In this document: positions 55,702 through 64,000 of the stretch, one piece after another | Layout of the letters: each line of letters starts with the position of its first letter | Numbering within the stretch: the first letter of the stretch is position 1 | Assembly: GCA_035968315.1 (NCBI GenBank) | Contig: JAVYIN010000003.1 | Span: 1 to 64,000 of the forward strand | Origin: Nitrospira sp. | Lineage (GTDB): Bacteria; Nitrospirota; Nitrospiria; Nitrospirales; Nitrospiraceae | Direction of reading: 5' to 3' | DNA: 64,000 nt | Translations under genes and position numbers: made by a program | The notes under the pieces: model-generated | Databases searched by the model: none | Seen by the model: the letters and a program-made list of their open reading frames with translations, nothing else | Told to the model about the DNA's origin: nothing

Positions 55702-57306
55702 TTATCCTCTAGTGCGTTTCTTGACTGGCTTGCCCTTCGAATTCAACGGCTGCTTCTTCGTAACAGGTGACACGCGAGGCGCGAGACGAGCCGAAGCCGT
55801 TTCACCTTTCACGTGTTTCGTTTCACGAGTGCCCCCGGCCTGCAACGCCCGCCGCTTGGCCGCCCATCCGGCACGAGTGACTTGCTGCACACGGGCGATG
55901 ACCAGCGAATCGGACGGCACATCCTGCGTCACCGTCGTCCCGGCGGCGATCACCGTCCCGGCGCCAATCGTCACCGGCGCGACCAGCTGCGTGTCGCTCC
56001 CGATAAACACATGATCGCCGATGACCGTCCGATGCTTATGCACCCCGTCGTAATTACAGGTGATCGTGCCCGCCCCGATGTTCACACCCTTGCCGATCGT
56101 GGCGTCGCCCAGATAGCTGAGATGATTCGCCTTGGCGCCTTCGCCGAGATCGGTCTTTTTCATCTCGACAAAATTGCCCACCTTGGCCTTCTGCCGCACC
56201 CGCACCCCAGGCCTCAAATGCACGAAGGGCCCGATATGCGCCTCGTCATCGATCTGCGACTCATGCAGCACACAGTGATCCAAAATCTCCACGCGGTTGC
56301 CGACGACACAGTCGCTGATCCGCACGCCGGAATAGACCGTCGTGCCCTCACCGATGACCGTCAGGCCTTCAAGAGTTACGTGCGGGTGCAAGATCGTATC
56401 TTGGCCGATCACCACGCCGGCCTCGATCCAGGTTGACGAGGGATCCACCATCGTCACACCCGCCTCCAGCCATCGGGCGCGAATCTGCTGGCGGATCACG
56501 CCTTCGGCGTCGGCCAGCTGTTGCCGCGTATTCACGCCAAGCCCTTCATCCGGATTACGCAACGCCATGGCCGACACTCGATGCCCCTGCGTGACCGCCA
56601 TATCGACGATGTCGGTGAGGTAATACTCGCCTTGGGCGTTGTGCGGTTCGACTTTGTCCAGCGCCGCAAACAAAAACCCGCCGTCGACGACATACGTCCC
56701 GACATTGATCTCCCGAATGGCGCGTTCCTCCGGCGTAGCGTCACGATGTTCGACGATCTTCACGACATCGCCGGATGCGGACAGGCCATCCTGCGTTCTA
56801 ACAGCAGCCCGGCGCACGACCCGCCCATATCCGCTCGGATCGTCGAGCAGGGCTGTCAACATCGTCACGGTCGCACCGGACGCATGATGAACCCGCAACA
56901 ATTCCTGCACTGTCGTTTCCTGCAACAACGGCGTATCGCCATTGAGGATGAGATAGGCCGCCGGCAGCTTGCCCTTGCCGGACACAAACACTGGCCGGGC
57001 CTGCAACACTGCATGGCCGGTCCCCAATTGCTGCGTTTGTTCGACGATATGGACAGGCGCCCCGTCTCGCGGTCCCGACAGGGCTGAGTCCACCGCCTGG
57101 CGCACCGCGTCAGCCTGATGTCCGACCACCACAGCCACGGAATGCCCAGCCACATGGCGGGCCACATCGAGCGCGTAGTGAATCATGGGCCGCCCGGCAA
57201 TACGGTGCAGCACTTTCGCGTGATTCGACTGCATGCGCGTGCCGCGGCCTGCCGCCATCACCACCACACCCAACGAAGCCATCGATGCCGCGCGCGCCGT
57301 GTTCAT
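55702..57306 (-). CDS. glmU: GlmU: bifunctional GlcNAc-1-phosphate uridylyltransferase/glucosamine-1-phosphate acetyltransferase
   Basis: The ATG at 57306 overlaps the stop of the DUF502 gene (ATGA) and gives 534 residues. The N-terminal uridylyltransferase has VVVMAAGRGTRMQS near residues 14-27 and ILNGDTPLL; the C-terminal left-handed beta-helix has NHLSYLGDATIGKGVNIGAG, TCNYDGV and KHRTVIGDHVFIGS, as needed for acetyl transfer. After the usual end (about residue 470-480) there is a basic tail with TRETKHVKGETASARL and VKKRTRG that is not part of the family and overlaps repeat-like DNA. A start at 57282 (MASLGVV) is possible but has no ribosome site. Confidence 0.93.
   Translation of the reverse strand: MNTARAASMASLGVVVMAAGRGTRMQSNHAKVLHRIAGRPMIHYALDVARHVAGHSVAVVVGHQADAVRQAVDSALSGPRDGAPVHIVEQTQQLGTGHAVLQARPVFVSGKGKLPAAYLILNGDTPLLQETTVQELLRVHHASGATVTMLTALLDDPSGYGRVVRRAAVRTQDGLSASGDVVKIVEHRDATPEERAIREINVGTYVVDGGFLFAALDKVEPHNAQGEYYLTDIVDMAVTQGHRVSAMALRNPDEGLGVNTRQQLADAEGVIRQQIRARWLEAGVTMVDPSSTWIEAGVVIGQDTILHPHVTLEGLTVIGEGTTVYSGVRISDCVVGNRVEILDHCVLHESQIDDEAHIGPFVHLRPGVRVRQKAKVGNFVEMKKTDLGEGAKANHLSYLGDATIGKGVNIGAGTITCNYDGVHKHRTVIGDHVFIGSDTQLVAPVTIGAGTVIAAGTTVTQDVPSDSLVIARVQQVTRAGWAAKRRALQAGGTRETKHVKGETASARLAPRVSPVTKKQPLNSKGKPVKKRTRG
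55768..55830. repeat. Repeat-like segment inside the 3' end of glmU
   Basis: The plus strand reads ACACGCGAGGCGCGAGACGA and then ACCTTTCACGTGTTTCGT and TTTCACGA. Words ACCTTTCACGT and TTTCACGA are shared with the spacer next to gatA (49705-49723). It encodes part of the GlmU tail (TRETKHVKGET), suggesting that a dispersed repeat was incorporated into the reading frame. Confidence 0.4.
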
Positions 57307-57971
57307 CCGATCGGCACTCCCGCCGCAGGCTGCTTCACACCGCTCCACTTGGCATCCGCTTCGAGCACCGACGCCATCGACGTCGCAGGCACATACAACC
57401 CGCCCGAGACAATGAGCTTCATGGCTTCCTCCACGCTGATGTCCACCGACGACACTTCACGCTCCGGCACCAGCAGAAAATAGCCGGAGGTCGGATTCGG
57501 CGAGGTGGGCACATAGACGTGAATCAACGGATCCTGGCCCAAGTCCGACGTCTCCGGCTTCGTCATCCCGGTGACAAACGCAAAACAATAATGGCCGTTC
57601 TTGGGAAATTGAATGAGCACCACGCGGCGATACGACCCGTGGTCCGAAAACGAGAGGATGTCCATCATCGACTTCAAGGTGGAATAAATGCCCCGCACAA
57701 GCGGAAGACGGTTGAGCCAGTCCTCCCACATCCGCACAATTTGCCGCCCCATGAAGTTCGCGGCCAAGAGTCCGACCGTGAAAATCAACACCAGCAAGGT
57801 CACAATCCCGAGTCCCGGCACATAATGTTCCGGCACCATCTGAGCCAGCACATTCCCAAGAATCCCATCCACAGTAAGAAATAATGTCTTCAGGATAAGG
57901 ATCGTGCCCCAGATTGGAGTAATGACCAGCACCCCGGTGAGAAAGTAGCGTTTTAAGGCGGTTTTCAACAT
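57303..57971 (-). CDS. DUF502 family membrane protein
   Basis: The ATG at 57971 gives 222 residues beginning MLKTALKRYFLTGVLVITPI, the standard DUF502 start; a TTG-initiated longer frame (58040) adds 23 unlikely residues. Two membrane helices (about 8-30 and 55-77) enclose a short periplasmic stretch. The conserved parts include RLPLVRGIYSTLKSMMDIL, VVLIQFPKNGHYCFAFVTG and YVPTSPNPTSGYFLLVP. Function is unknown. It is co-transcribed with glmU and glmS (ATGA overlap with glmU). Confidence 0.85.
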   Translation of the reverse strand: MLKTALKRYFLTGVLVITPIWGTILILKTLFLTVDGILGNVLAQMVPEHYVPGLGIVTLLVLIFTVGLLAANFMGRQIVRMWEDWLNRLPLVRGIYSTLKSMMDILSFSDHGSYRRVVLIQFPKNGHYCFAFVTGMTKPETSDLGQDPLIHVYVPTSPNPTSGYFLLVPEREVSSVDISVEEAMKLIVSGGLYVPATSMASVLEADAKWSGVKQPAAGVPIG

Positions 57972-58266
57972 AGATGTAGGAGTTAGAAAAAAGCTATATT
58001 GTAGTGGCTCATCATACAGAGTTTCTCTGAGTCGTCGCAAGCCTTTTCATGTTAATTTCAACGAGTTAGATAGGCCTAGAGCCAGAATATCGGCGCCGCA
58101 ACCTCATCCAGGAAAAGACCCGCCGCGCGATGACCTGTCGAGTCTCCGCACATAGACTTGCGACCGGCAATCTCCGTGGATTCTATCCAGGATCCTGTTC
58201 TTGCTATTCACTGACCCTTGGCATAGGATCCCGCCCCATTGTGAGCGCGCACGGAACGCCTCAGCC

Positions 58267-58875
58267 ATGAGCCAGAGAGACCGGGATTCGCCACACGAGA
58301 AATCGCGCATGACATCAGGCATTGGTCTCTGCGGAGCGCACAGAGTCGGGAAAACCACGCTGGCGCAAGCGGTCAGCCGCGCAACGGGCATTCCGTTTCT
58401 CAAAACCCACACGAGCCACATCTTCCAACAGCACGGGCTGGATCCGGCCAAACCGATGGCCTTTGACACCAGGTTGGCGATTCAACAAGAAATCTTAGCC
58501 GCCGGAGAGGCCGTATGGCGGCAGGCAGCAGGCCCCTTCATCAGCGACCGGACCCCCTTGGACATGGCCGCATACACATTAGCCGACATTCATGGCACCA
58601 CCACGCTCAACGAAACCGCCTTCACGCAATACCTTACGGACTGCCTCGCGGCCACCAACCGGTATTTCTCCACTCTGATCATTGTCCCCCCCGGCATTCC
58701 CCTGGTTCCTGAACCGGGAAAAGCCGCACTCCACGACGCCTATATAGAACACATCCACACCTTGATCGCCGGGCTCTGTCACGACGACCGGATTTCGGCC
58801 AAGGTCCACCACATCGGTCGCGGCATCCTCTCGCTGGACGCTCGGGTCGCACACACCGTTGCGCATCTGCCCTAA
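58267..58875 (+). CDS. P-loop ATPase/kinase-like protein
   Basis: A protein of about 202 residues with Walker A GAHRVGKTT near residues 23-31, a DRTPLDMAAYTLAD segment similar to the nucleoside-kinase-like AAA_28 group, and a LIIVPPGIPL strand that could be the Walker-B-like core. It may phosphorylate a small molecule or act as a regulatory ATPase; I cannot name the substrate. The start is uncertain: the ATG at 58309 (MTSGIGLCG) is also possible and would remove 14 residues. It is the first gene of the plus-strand run and is divergent from the DUF502 gene. Confidence 0.65.
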   Translation: MSQRDRDSPHEKSRMTSGIGLCGAHRVGKTTLAQAVSRATGIPFLKTHTSHIFQQHGLDPAKPMAFDTRLAIQQEILAAGEAVWRQAAGPFISDRTPLDMAAYTLADIHGTTTLNETAFTQYLTDCLAATNRYFSTLIIVPPGIPLVPEPGKAALHDAYIEHIHTLIAGLCHDDRISAKVHHIGRGILSLDARVAHTVAHLP

Positions 58876-59051
58876 CCCTCCAACCACCGACCCCGATCCA
58901 CCATGCCCTAGATAATAGGGCCTAATGGATCGAGAGACATTCTTCATTGACGGCCCCTACCTAGCAGCGTAGATTTCAAAATGTTGGGATAACTCAACCG
59001 TTTCGGATGCCTCGGATAGAACACGGGCCTTCACCCGAGACCAAGTAACGC

Positions 59052-59435
59052 ATGAGCCCTCAGGCGCCACAGGCTCTGACCATTCTTATCGTGGAGGACC
59101 AGGACGGCCCACGAGAAGTCCTCGCGGCCCTGCTAGGCCCGCACTATCGTGTCCATACCGCCAATACCGTTCACGCCGCCCTCGACATCATCCACCATCA
59201 CCCGATCGACCTCATTATTACGGATGTGGGCCTGCCGGACCGTACCGGCATCGAGCTGCTACGGGATCTGCAACCCCTCGCCGGCATCAAAGTCATCGTC
59301 ATCAGCGGATCGGGAACCGTCCAATCGGCCCAAGACGCCATCAAGCTCGGAGCCACCGCTTATCTTCTCAAGCCCTTCAATACAGACGAGCTGCTGACGC
59401 TCATTCAGAATACCCTGTCTCCGCAAGCCGCCTAG
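59052..59435 (+). CDS. Single-domain response regulator (CheY-like)
   Basis: A 127-residue receiver domain without an output domain. Acidic pocket Glu15/Asp16, phospho-acceptor Asp58 (LIITDVGLP), Ser85 (VISGSG) in place of Thr, and Lys107 (LLKPF) are all present. It would relay phosphorylation from a histidine kinase not encoded in the window. It is followed by holB after about 100 bases. Confidence 0.9.
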   Translation: MSPQAPQALTILIVEDQDGPREVLAALLGPHYRVHTANTVHAALDIIHHHPIDLIITDVGLPDRTGIELLRDLQPLAGIKVIVISGSGTVQSAQDAIKLGATAYLLKPFNTDELLTLIQNTLSPQAA

Positions 59436-59537
59436 CCCGCGCCTCCGCCCTTGAATCCGGACACCCTTCCACCTACAATCACTCGCACGCACAAGCCGTT
59501 GCCCGGCCCATCACACACAGCAGAGTACGACACACCG

Positions 59538-60566
59538 ATGCCGTTTCGAGACATTAGTGGCCATGAACGTCCGATCGCCATTCTTCGGGCCGCGCTCTCG
59601 CACGAACGGCTCGGCCACGCCTACCTCTTCCACGGGGCAGACGCGATCGGCAAACGCCTGACCGCCACGCATCTCGTGCAAGCCTTGAATTGCGAACAGC
59701 CCTCGGCTCCCGAATCGCTCGACAGCTGCGGAACCTGCCGCGCCTGCCAGCAGATCGCCGCGCACACCCACCCGGACTTCATCGTCATCGAGCCCGACCG
59801 TGAACTGGCCACCCCGCAAATCAAGATCGAGCAGATCCGGGACATCGAGCACCAATTTATTTACCGTCCCCTCATGGGCGAGCGGAAAATCTGCCTGATC
59901 GACGATGCCGACCGCATGACCATCGGGGCCGCCAACGCGCTCCTCAAAACGCTCGAAGAACCGCCGGGCCATGCGTTGTTTCTGCTGATCACCAGCCGGC
60001 CGAACGCGCTCCCCATCACCATTCGCTCGCGCTGCCAGCTCCTGCGCTTCACCACACCGGCCCGCACGCAAGTCGAAGCCGCCGTAATTCTGAAACGGGA
60101 CGTTCCTCCGGCGGACGCCCGCCTGCTGGCGCTCGTCACGGACGGACGGATCGGCGAGGCGCTCACCCTGGACCTTGCCGCCCTGCGCGAGCGCCAACAG
60201 GAATGCCTCGAGCTGCTGGCGCCGCAGACGCTCCGCTCCACATCGGCCATTCTCACCGCCGCAGAAAGTTTGGCGAAAGCCGATCGCGGGCTGGAAACCC
60301 TCATCTGGATCAGCCGCTGGATCCGGGATCTCATGCTCGTCCATGTCGGCGGCGACCAGGACCAAATCCTCCACTTCGAACAACTCGCGCAACTGCACGA
60401 CTATGCCCAGCGGGCCGACCTCACCCTGCTGCTCGACCTCCAGAAAGACATCGAAAAGCTCGAACAAAGTGCCACCCGCCACTTGAATCTCCACATGGCC
60501 TTGGAATCCTGCCTGCTCCGCCTCCGCGAAGCCCTCGCCCTCGCGCCCACCGGCGCCGCCGCCTAG
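59538..60566 (+). CDS. holB: DNA polymerase III subunit delta'
   Basis: The ATG at 59538 gives 342 residues and starts MPFRDISGHERPIAILRAAL; a TTG-initiated longer frame (59451) is not supported. The AAA+ domain has a weakened P-loop (GADAIGKRLTA), as is normal for delta', and a zinc-binding set of Cys52, Cys64, Cys67 and Cys70 (SCGTCRAC). LLKTLEEPPGHALFLLITS and TIRSRCQLLRF are sensor-type motifs. It is part of the clamp loader. It lies 37 bases before metG. Confidence 0.9.
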   Translation: MPFRDISGHERPIAILRAALSHERLGHAYLFHGADAIGKRLTATHLVQALNCEQPSAPESLDSCGTCRACQQIAAHTHPDFIVIEPDRELATPQIKIEQIRDIEHQFIYRPLMGERKICLIDDADRMTIGAANALLKTLEEPPGHALFLLITSRPNALPITIRSRCQLLRFTTPARTQVEAAVILKRDVPPADARLLALVTDGRIGEALTLDLAALRERQQECLELLAPQTLRSTSAILTAAESLAKADRGLETLIWISRWIRDLMLVHVGGDQDQILHFEQLAQLHDYAQRADLTLLLDLQKDIEKLEQSATRHLNLHMALESCLLRLREALALAPTGAAA

Positions 60567-60603
60567 AATTCAGAGGCACCAACCTGGTATCTTCCCACTC
60601 GCC

Positions 60604-62664
60604 ATGCGCGACCAACACAGTTTCTACATCACCACGCCGATCTATTACGTCAACGATGTCCCGCACATCGGCCATGCCTATACGACCGTCGCCGCCGACG
60701 TCCTGGCGCGCTACTGGCGTCTGCGCGGGCGCGACGTCTTTTTCCTGACCGGCCTCGACGAACATGGGCAGAAAGTCCAACAGGCGGCAGCCAAGGCTGG
60801 CATCGACCCGCAAGCCCATTGCGATAAGCTGGCGCCCCAGTTTCAGGAGCTCTGGAAACGCCTCAACATTTCGAACGATGCCTTCATCCGCACGACCGAT
60901 GCTCCGCACAAGTCCGTCGTCCGCCGCTACCTTCAAGACCTCTTCAACCGCCAGCTGATCTACAAAGCCGACTACACCGGCTGGTACTGCCTGTTCGACG
61001 AGCGGTTCTGGACGGAAAAAGATGTTGTCGGCGGCCTCTGCCCCGACTGCAAACGCCCCGTCGAACAGCTCAGCGAGCACAACTACTTCTTCAAGATGGG
61101 CCAGTATCAGGACCGCCTGATCGAGCACATCAAGCAACATCCGGACTTCATTCGCCCGGAGTCGCGGCGCAACGAAGTCCTGGGCTTCCTGCAGACCCAG
61201 ACCCTCGGCGACCTGTCGATCTCCCGGCCCAAATCGCGCCTCTCCTGGGGCATCGAATTGCCGTTCGATCAGGACTGCGTCACCTACGTCTGGTTCGACG
61301 CGCTCGTGAACTATGTCTCGGCCCTCGAATATTTGCCGAAGACACCGTCGTTCGACCAATTCTGGCCGGCGTCGGTCCATCTGGTGGGGAAAGATATTCT
61401 GACCACCCACGCCGTCTATTGGTCCACGATGCTGATGGCGCTCAACCTGCCGCTGCCGGAGACGATCTTCGCGCATGGCTGGTGGACCGTCGATGGCGAA
61501 AAGATGTCGAAGAGCCGCGGCAACGTCGTGGACCCGAACAAGATGGTCGATGCCTTCGGCGCCGACGCCTTCCGCTACTTCCTCTTGCGAGAAGTGCCGT
61601 TTGGACAGGACGGCGACTTTTCGCAATCCGCCATGGTCACCAGCATCAACAGCGACCTGGCCAACGGCATCGGCAATCTCTTGAGCCGCACCCTCACCAT
61701 GATCGAACGGTTCGCGGAGGGCAAGATTCCGGCTAGCGGTCCGCCCACGCTTCCGGAACTCGAAGAAAAGATCGCCCAGGCCGCCACGCAATTGCCGGCC
61801 ACATTGGAACGAGGCTTCAACGCACTCACCTTCCGCGACAACCTGCAGGCAATCGGCGAACTGGCCAGCCTCTGCGATGAATACATCGACAAAGCCGCAC
61901 CCTGGAAGCTGGCCAAGAATCCGGACGACGCGCCGAAGTTGAAGACCGTCCTCAATACCGCCGCCCGCGCCCTGCGTCTGCTGGCGGTATCGCTCCATCC
62001 GTTCATGCCAGACACGACGGAACTCCTAGTCCGGCAACTCGGCTGCCACCTCGATTTTTCCGCGGCCATCCCGGCTTCTGCCTACCAGTGGGACAACCCC
62101 ATGGCCGAGCTTACAATCGCCAAAAGCGCGCCATTGTTCCCGCGTATCGAGATCGCCGCTGACACAAAGACCGCCCCTGTAAAGGACGCAACCAAAGTAC
62201 AAAAAGACTCATCGAAAAAAGGAGCCACGCCCGTGAGCGAAACACCCGCAACCCCACAGCCAACGCCTGCCGCAGCCACGCCAACAACCGTACCGGCAGC
62301 TCCGGCACCCAGTGCCCCTAGCCCCGCACCTCAAGATCCGCCGCAAATCACCATCGACGAATTCTTCAAGATTCAGCTGAAGACCGCGAAAGTCATCAGC
62401 GCGGAGCGCGTGCCCAAGTCAGAAAAACTGCTGAAGCTGCAAGTCTCCCTCGGCACCGAGCAGCGGCAGATCGTCGCAGGCATCGGCAAGAAGTATGAGC
62501 CGGAAGCGCTGGTCGGGAAAATGATCGTCATCGTGGCCAATCTGAAACCGGCGAAGCTCATGGGCATCGAATCGCAAGGCATGGTCCTGGCCGCCGGCGA
62601 CAGCGAAGTACGCGGTCTCGCGACTGTACTCGAAGACGTGGAACCGGGCACCAAGGTCAAATGA
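60604..62664 (+). CDS. metG: Methionyl-tRNA synthetase with C-terminal tRNA-binding domain
   Basis: A 686-residue class I enzyme. HIGH is at 21-24 (VPHIGHAYT), KMSKS at 300-304, and the zinc region has GWYCLFDERFW and GLCPDCKRP. The first knuckle has Asp where many relatives have a second Cys, so one ligand may be changed. A helical anticodon domain ends at about 510. After it come an Ala/Pro-rich linker (about 520-580) and an EMAP/Trbp111-type tRNA-binding domain (KVISAERVPKSEKLLKLQV to the end). It charges initiator and elongator tRNA(Met). Its stop overlaps the next ATG (ATGA). Confidence 0.95.
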   Translation: MRDQHSFYITTPIYYVNDVPHIGHAYTTVAADVLARYWRLRGRDVFFLTGLDEHGQKVQQAAAKAGIDPQAHCDKLAPQFQELWKRLNISNDAFIRTTDAPHKSVVRRYLQDLFNRQLIYKADYTGWYCLFDERFWTEKDVVGGLCPDCKRPVEQLSEHNYFFKMGQYQDRLIEHIKQHPDFIRPESRRNEVLGFLQTQTLGDLSISRPKSRLSWGIELPFDQDCVTYVWFDALVNYVSALEYLPKTPSFDQFWPASVHLVGKDILTTHAVYWSTMLMALNLPLPETIFAHGWWTVDGEKMSKSRGNVVDPNKMVDAFGADAFRYFLLREVPFGQDGDFSQSAMVTSINSDLANGIGNLLSRTLTMIERFAEGKIPASGPPTLPELEEKIAQAATQLPATLERGFNALTFRDNLQAIGELASLCDEYIDKAAPWKLAKNPDDAPKLKTVLNTAARALRLLAVSLHPFMPDTTELLVRQLGCHLDFSAAIPASAYQWDNPMAELTIAKSAPLFPRIEIAADTKTAPVKDATKVQKDSSKKGATPVSETPATPQPTPAAATPTTVPAAPAPSAPSPAPQDPPQITIDEFFKIQLKTAKVISAERVPKSEKLLKLQVSLGTEQRQIVAGIGKKYEPEALVGKMIVIVANLKPAKLMGIESQGMVLAAGDSEVRGLATVLEDVEPGTKVK

Positions 62665-63530
62665 TCCTCGTGCGCACAATCCTTCCTCTCTTGTGCCTTA
62701 CGACAATTCTCTCTACGCCGCTCCCCTGCTCCGCTCTCCCCGCTGAAGAGGCACCGCCTCAGGACCTGCACTTGAACGAACCGACACCCACCACCGTGCT
62801 GGTGCGTGTCGTCGCCCATGGCTCGATGGTGCTGGGGAAGGAGGTTGGCGGCGCGCGCGTCACGATCACCGACGTGGCCAGCGGCGAGATTCTCGCATCC
62901 GGCCTCCAGCAAGGCGACGCGGGCGATCAGAATCAAATCATGCGCACCCCGCGCCTGATGGAAGAGGCGCACTACAGCACACGCCCCTCGGCCGCCTTCA
63001 CCGCCACGCTCGATCTCGTCCGGCCGATCCTCGTGGATATCGCAGCCGAAGGGCCGCTCGCCTTTCCGGCAGCAACCCAGCGCGTCACCACCCGCACCTG
63101 GCTGATTCCCGGCCACGACCTGACCAGCGACGGCATCGTGCTGACACTCTACGGCTACATCGTCCAGATCGAACAGCCCAAAACCGGCGGCGCAGGCCTC
63201 ATCGCCAAAGACGACGTCATGCTCCGGGCCTCCGTGCGAACCCTCTCCGGCGCGCTCGTCCGGCCCCATGGCGATTGGGACTCGCGCAAAGTCCACATCT
63301 ACGGCGAACTGCTCATCGGCCCACAGGTGATCGAGCGCCTGCAACTCTTCTACAGTGGCGACAAGGCCGCCTTCGAAGCACCCTTCTTCGTCCCGCGCCT
63401 CAAAGACGCCCCCGACGGCATCACCCTCCGTGTGATCGCGGCCGATCCGTCGAACGGCAACTTCGGCATCGGCGAAGCCAAATACCCGGTCCTCAGCGAA
63501 CGGTTGCCACCCAAGAGGTCCTCACCATGA
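62661..63530 (+). CDS. Secreted protein of unknown function
   Basis: A 289-residue protein with a signal peptide (TILPLLCLTTILSTPLPCSA) and a mature part that looks rich in beta-strands: VLVRVVAHGSMVLGKEVGGA, ARVTITDVASGEIL, FTATLDLVRPILVDI and LYGYIVQIEQP. The strand pattern resembles immunoglobulin-like or carboxypeptidase-regulatory-like folds, but I do not assign a family. Translation may be coupled to metG by a four-base overlap. Confidence 0.75.
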   Translation: MILVRTILPLLCLTTILSTPLPCSALPAEEAPPQDLHLNEPTPTTVLVRVVAHGSMVLGKEVGGARVTITDVASGEILASGLQQGDAGDQNQIMRTPRLMEEAHYSTRPSAAFTATLDLVRPILVDIAAEGPLAFPAATQRVTTRTWLIPGHDLTSDGIVLTLYGYIVQIEQPKTGGAGLIAKDDVMLRASVRTLSGALVRPHGDWDSRKVHIYGELLIGPQVIERLQLFYSGDKAAFEAPFFVPRLKDAPDGITLRVIAADPSNGNFGIGEAKYPVLSERLPPKRSSP

Positions 63531-63718
63531 AAACGATCGTCCTGCTCCAGGAACACTCTTATACCGATCCGCATAAAAACCCATGGCAGATAATCCCGCA
63601 GTCGCAACTCATTGAAACAGCAACGGGCATGGCGTATGGTCGCGACCAGGAGCGGCGTGTTAGACGGACAGGAACTAGTGGATCCGGCTCTTATGCGGAT
63701 CGGCCTAAACATAGTTAG
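63527..63718 (+). CDS. Possible small protein (63 residues)
   Basis: An ATG that overlaps the previous stop (ATGA) and has an AAGAGG site eight bases upstream opens a short frame beginning MKTIVLLQEHSYTDPHKN and ending SYADRPKHS. The ribosome site and coupling are real, but the later part is basic and low in pattern, and I recognise no family. It could be a short gene or a leftover frame. Confidence 0.3.
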   Translation: MKTIVLLQEHSYTDPHKNPWQIIPQSQLIETATGMAYGRDQERRVRRTGTSGSGSYADRPKHS

Positions 63719-63756
63719 ACCGCTTCGGTACGCACAGAAACCACAGGAGTCCAAAC

Positions 63757-64000
63757 ATGACAAAGCCAGTGATCGCTCCCGCGTTCTGCCAAGTTGCCTG
63801 GGTCGTCCGAGACCTTGCAGCCGCCGAGAAATTCTTCCTTGAAACGATGGGAATCAGCCGCTTCATGCACATGGACAACCTTGCAGCAAAGGACACCGAG
63901 GGCACGTATCTCGGGAAACCCGGGAACTGGGTCTGCAACCTTCACATCGCCTACGCAGGAGACACCCAGATCGAACTGATCCAGCCTGTCTCGGGAGCCA
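63757..64000 (+). CDS. VOC (glyoxalase/dioxygenase) family protein, truncated by the right edge
   Basis: An AGGAG site seven bases upstream supports the ATG at 63757. The visible 81 residues begin MTKPVIAPAFCQVAWVVRDL and include FFLETMGISRF and the strand TQIELIQP, the usual first half of a vicinal-oxygen-chelate domain. Members include glyoxalases, dioxygenases and resistance proteins; the second half is outside the window, so the activity is open. Confidence 0.82.
   Translation, partial: MTKPVIAPAFCQVAWVVRDLAAAEKFFLETMGISRFMHMDNLAAKDTEGTYLGKPGNWVCNLHIAYAGDTQIELIQPVSGA

Noticed and set aside
54673-55770. Long plus-strand frame opposite glmS
   Set aside because: Antisense shadow of a complete glmS gene.
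60421-61998. Long minus-strand frame opposite metG
   Set aside because: The antisense strand of MetRS; the coding evidence on the plus strand is overwhelming.

Overview
The window looks like a chromosomal segment of a Gram-negative, diderm bacterium, most plausibly a Nitrospira-type (phylum Nitrospirota) genome. The inference rests on the gene complement: a GatCAB locus interleaved with panD, a DUF948 gene and a YtxH gene; a bacterial glycogen synthase; a MetRS with an appended tRNA-binding domain; and a long exopolysaccharide (EPS) locus with outer-membrane export parts. No rRNA or CRISPR array was seen and no tRNA was recognised by eye, so the taxonomic call is an inference from gene content only.

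Layout. (1) 1-4.9 kb is a mobile-element graveyard: the first 27 codons of a nucleotide-sugar dehydrogenase leaving the left edge, a frameshifted IS5-type transposase, and two inverted remnants of an IS3-type OrfA that bracket one intact secreted beta-helix-like protein with its own near-consensus promoter. (2) 4.9-38.6 kb is a large EPS locus, almost all on the minus strand. It holds glycosyltransferases, two AsnB-type amidotransferases, a D-glucuronyl C5-epimerase-like protein, a serine-acetyltransferase-like protein, a two-domain oxidoreductase, a membrane acyltransferase, two SGNH hydrolases, an O-antigen ligase/polymerase, a Wzx-type flippase, a NodU-type carbamoyltransferase with SxtJ and two DUF5989 micro-proteins around an iron-sulfur membrane protein, an initiating sugar transferase, a Wzc-type tyrosine autokinase, a beta-barrel protein, two tandem Wza-type export proteins and a PilZ protein. 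(3) 38.9-40.2 kb has a LuxR-type regulator and a lipoprotein on the plus strand. (4) 40.2-52 kb is a dense, GC-richer housekeeping run on the minus strand: glgA, a lipoprotein, DUF971, recO, mgtE, era, ftsB, eno, gatB, ytxH-like, DUF948, gatA, panD, gatC. (5) 52.5-64 kb has wecB (plus), then glmS-glmU-DUF502 (minus), then a plus-strand run: P-loop protein, response regulator, holB, metG, a secreted protein, a tiny ORF and a truncated VOC protein.

How it fits together. GlmS and GlmU make UDP-GlcNAc, WecB epimerises it to UDP-ManNAc, and the dehydrogenase starting at the left edge could oxidise a UDP-sugar to a uronic acid. In the EPS locus the sugar transferase would start the lipid-linked unit, the glycosyltransferases extend it, and the AsnB, epimerase, acetyltransferase, carbamoyltransferase and acyltransferase/SGNH proteins would decorate it. 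The flippase, ligase/polymerase, Wzc and Wza proteins would move and assemble it. The PilZ protein and LuxR regulator beside the export genes suggest c-di-GMP and transcriptional control. The polymer structure itself is not shown by the sequence.
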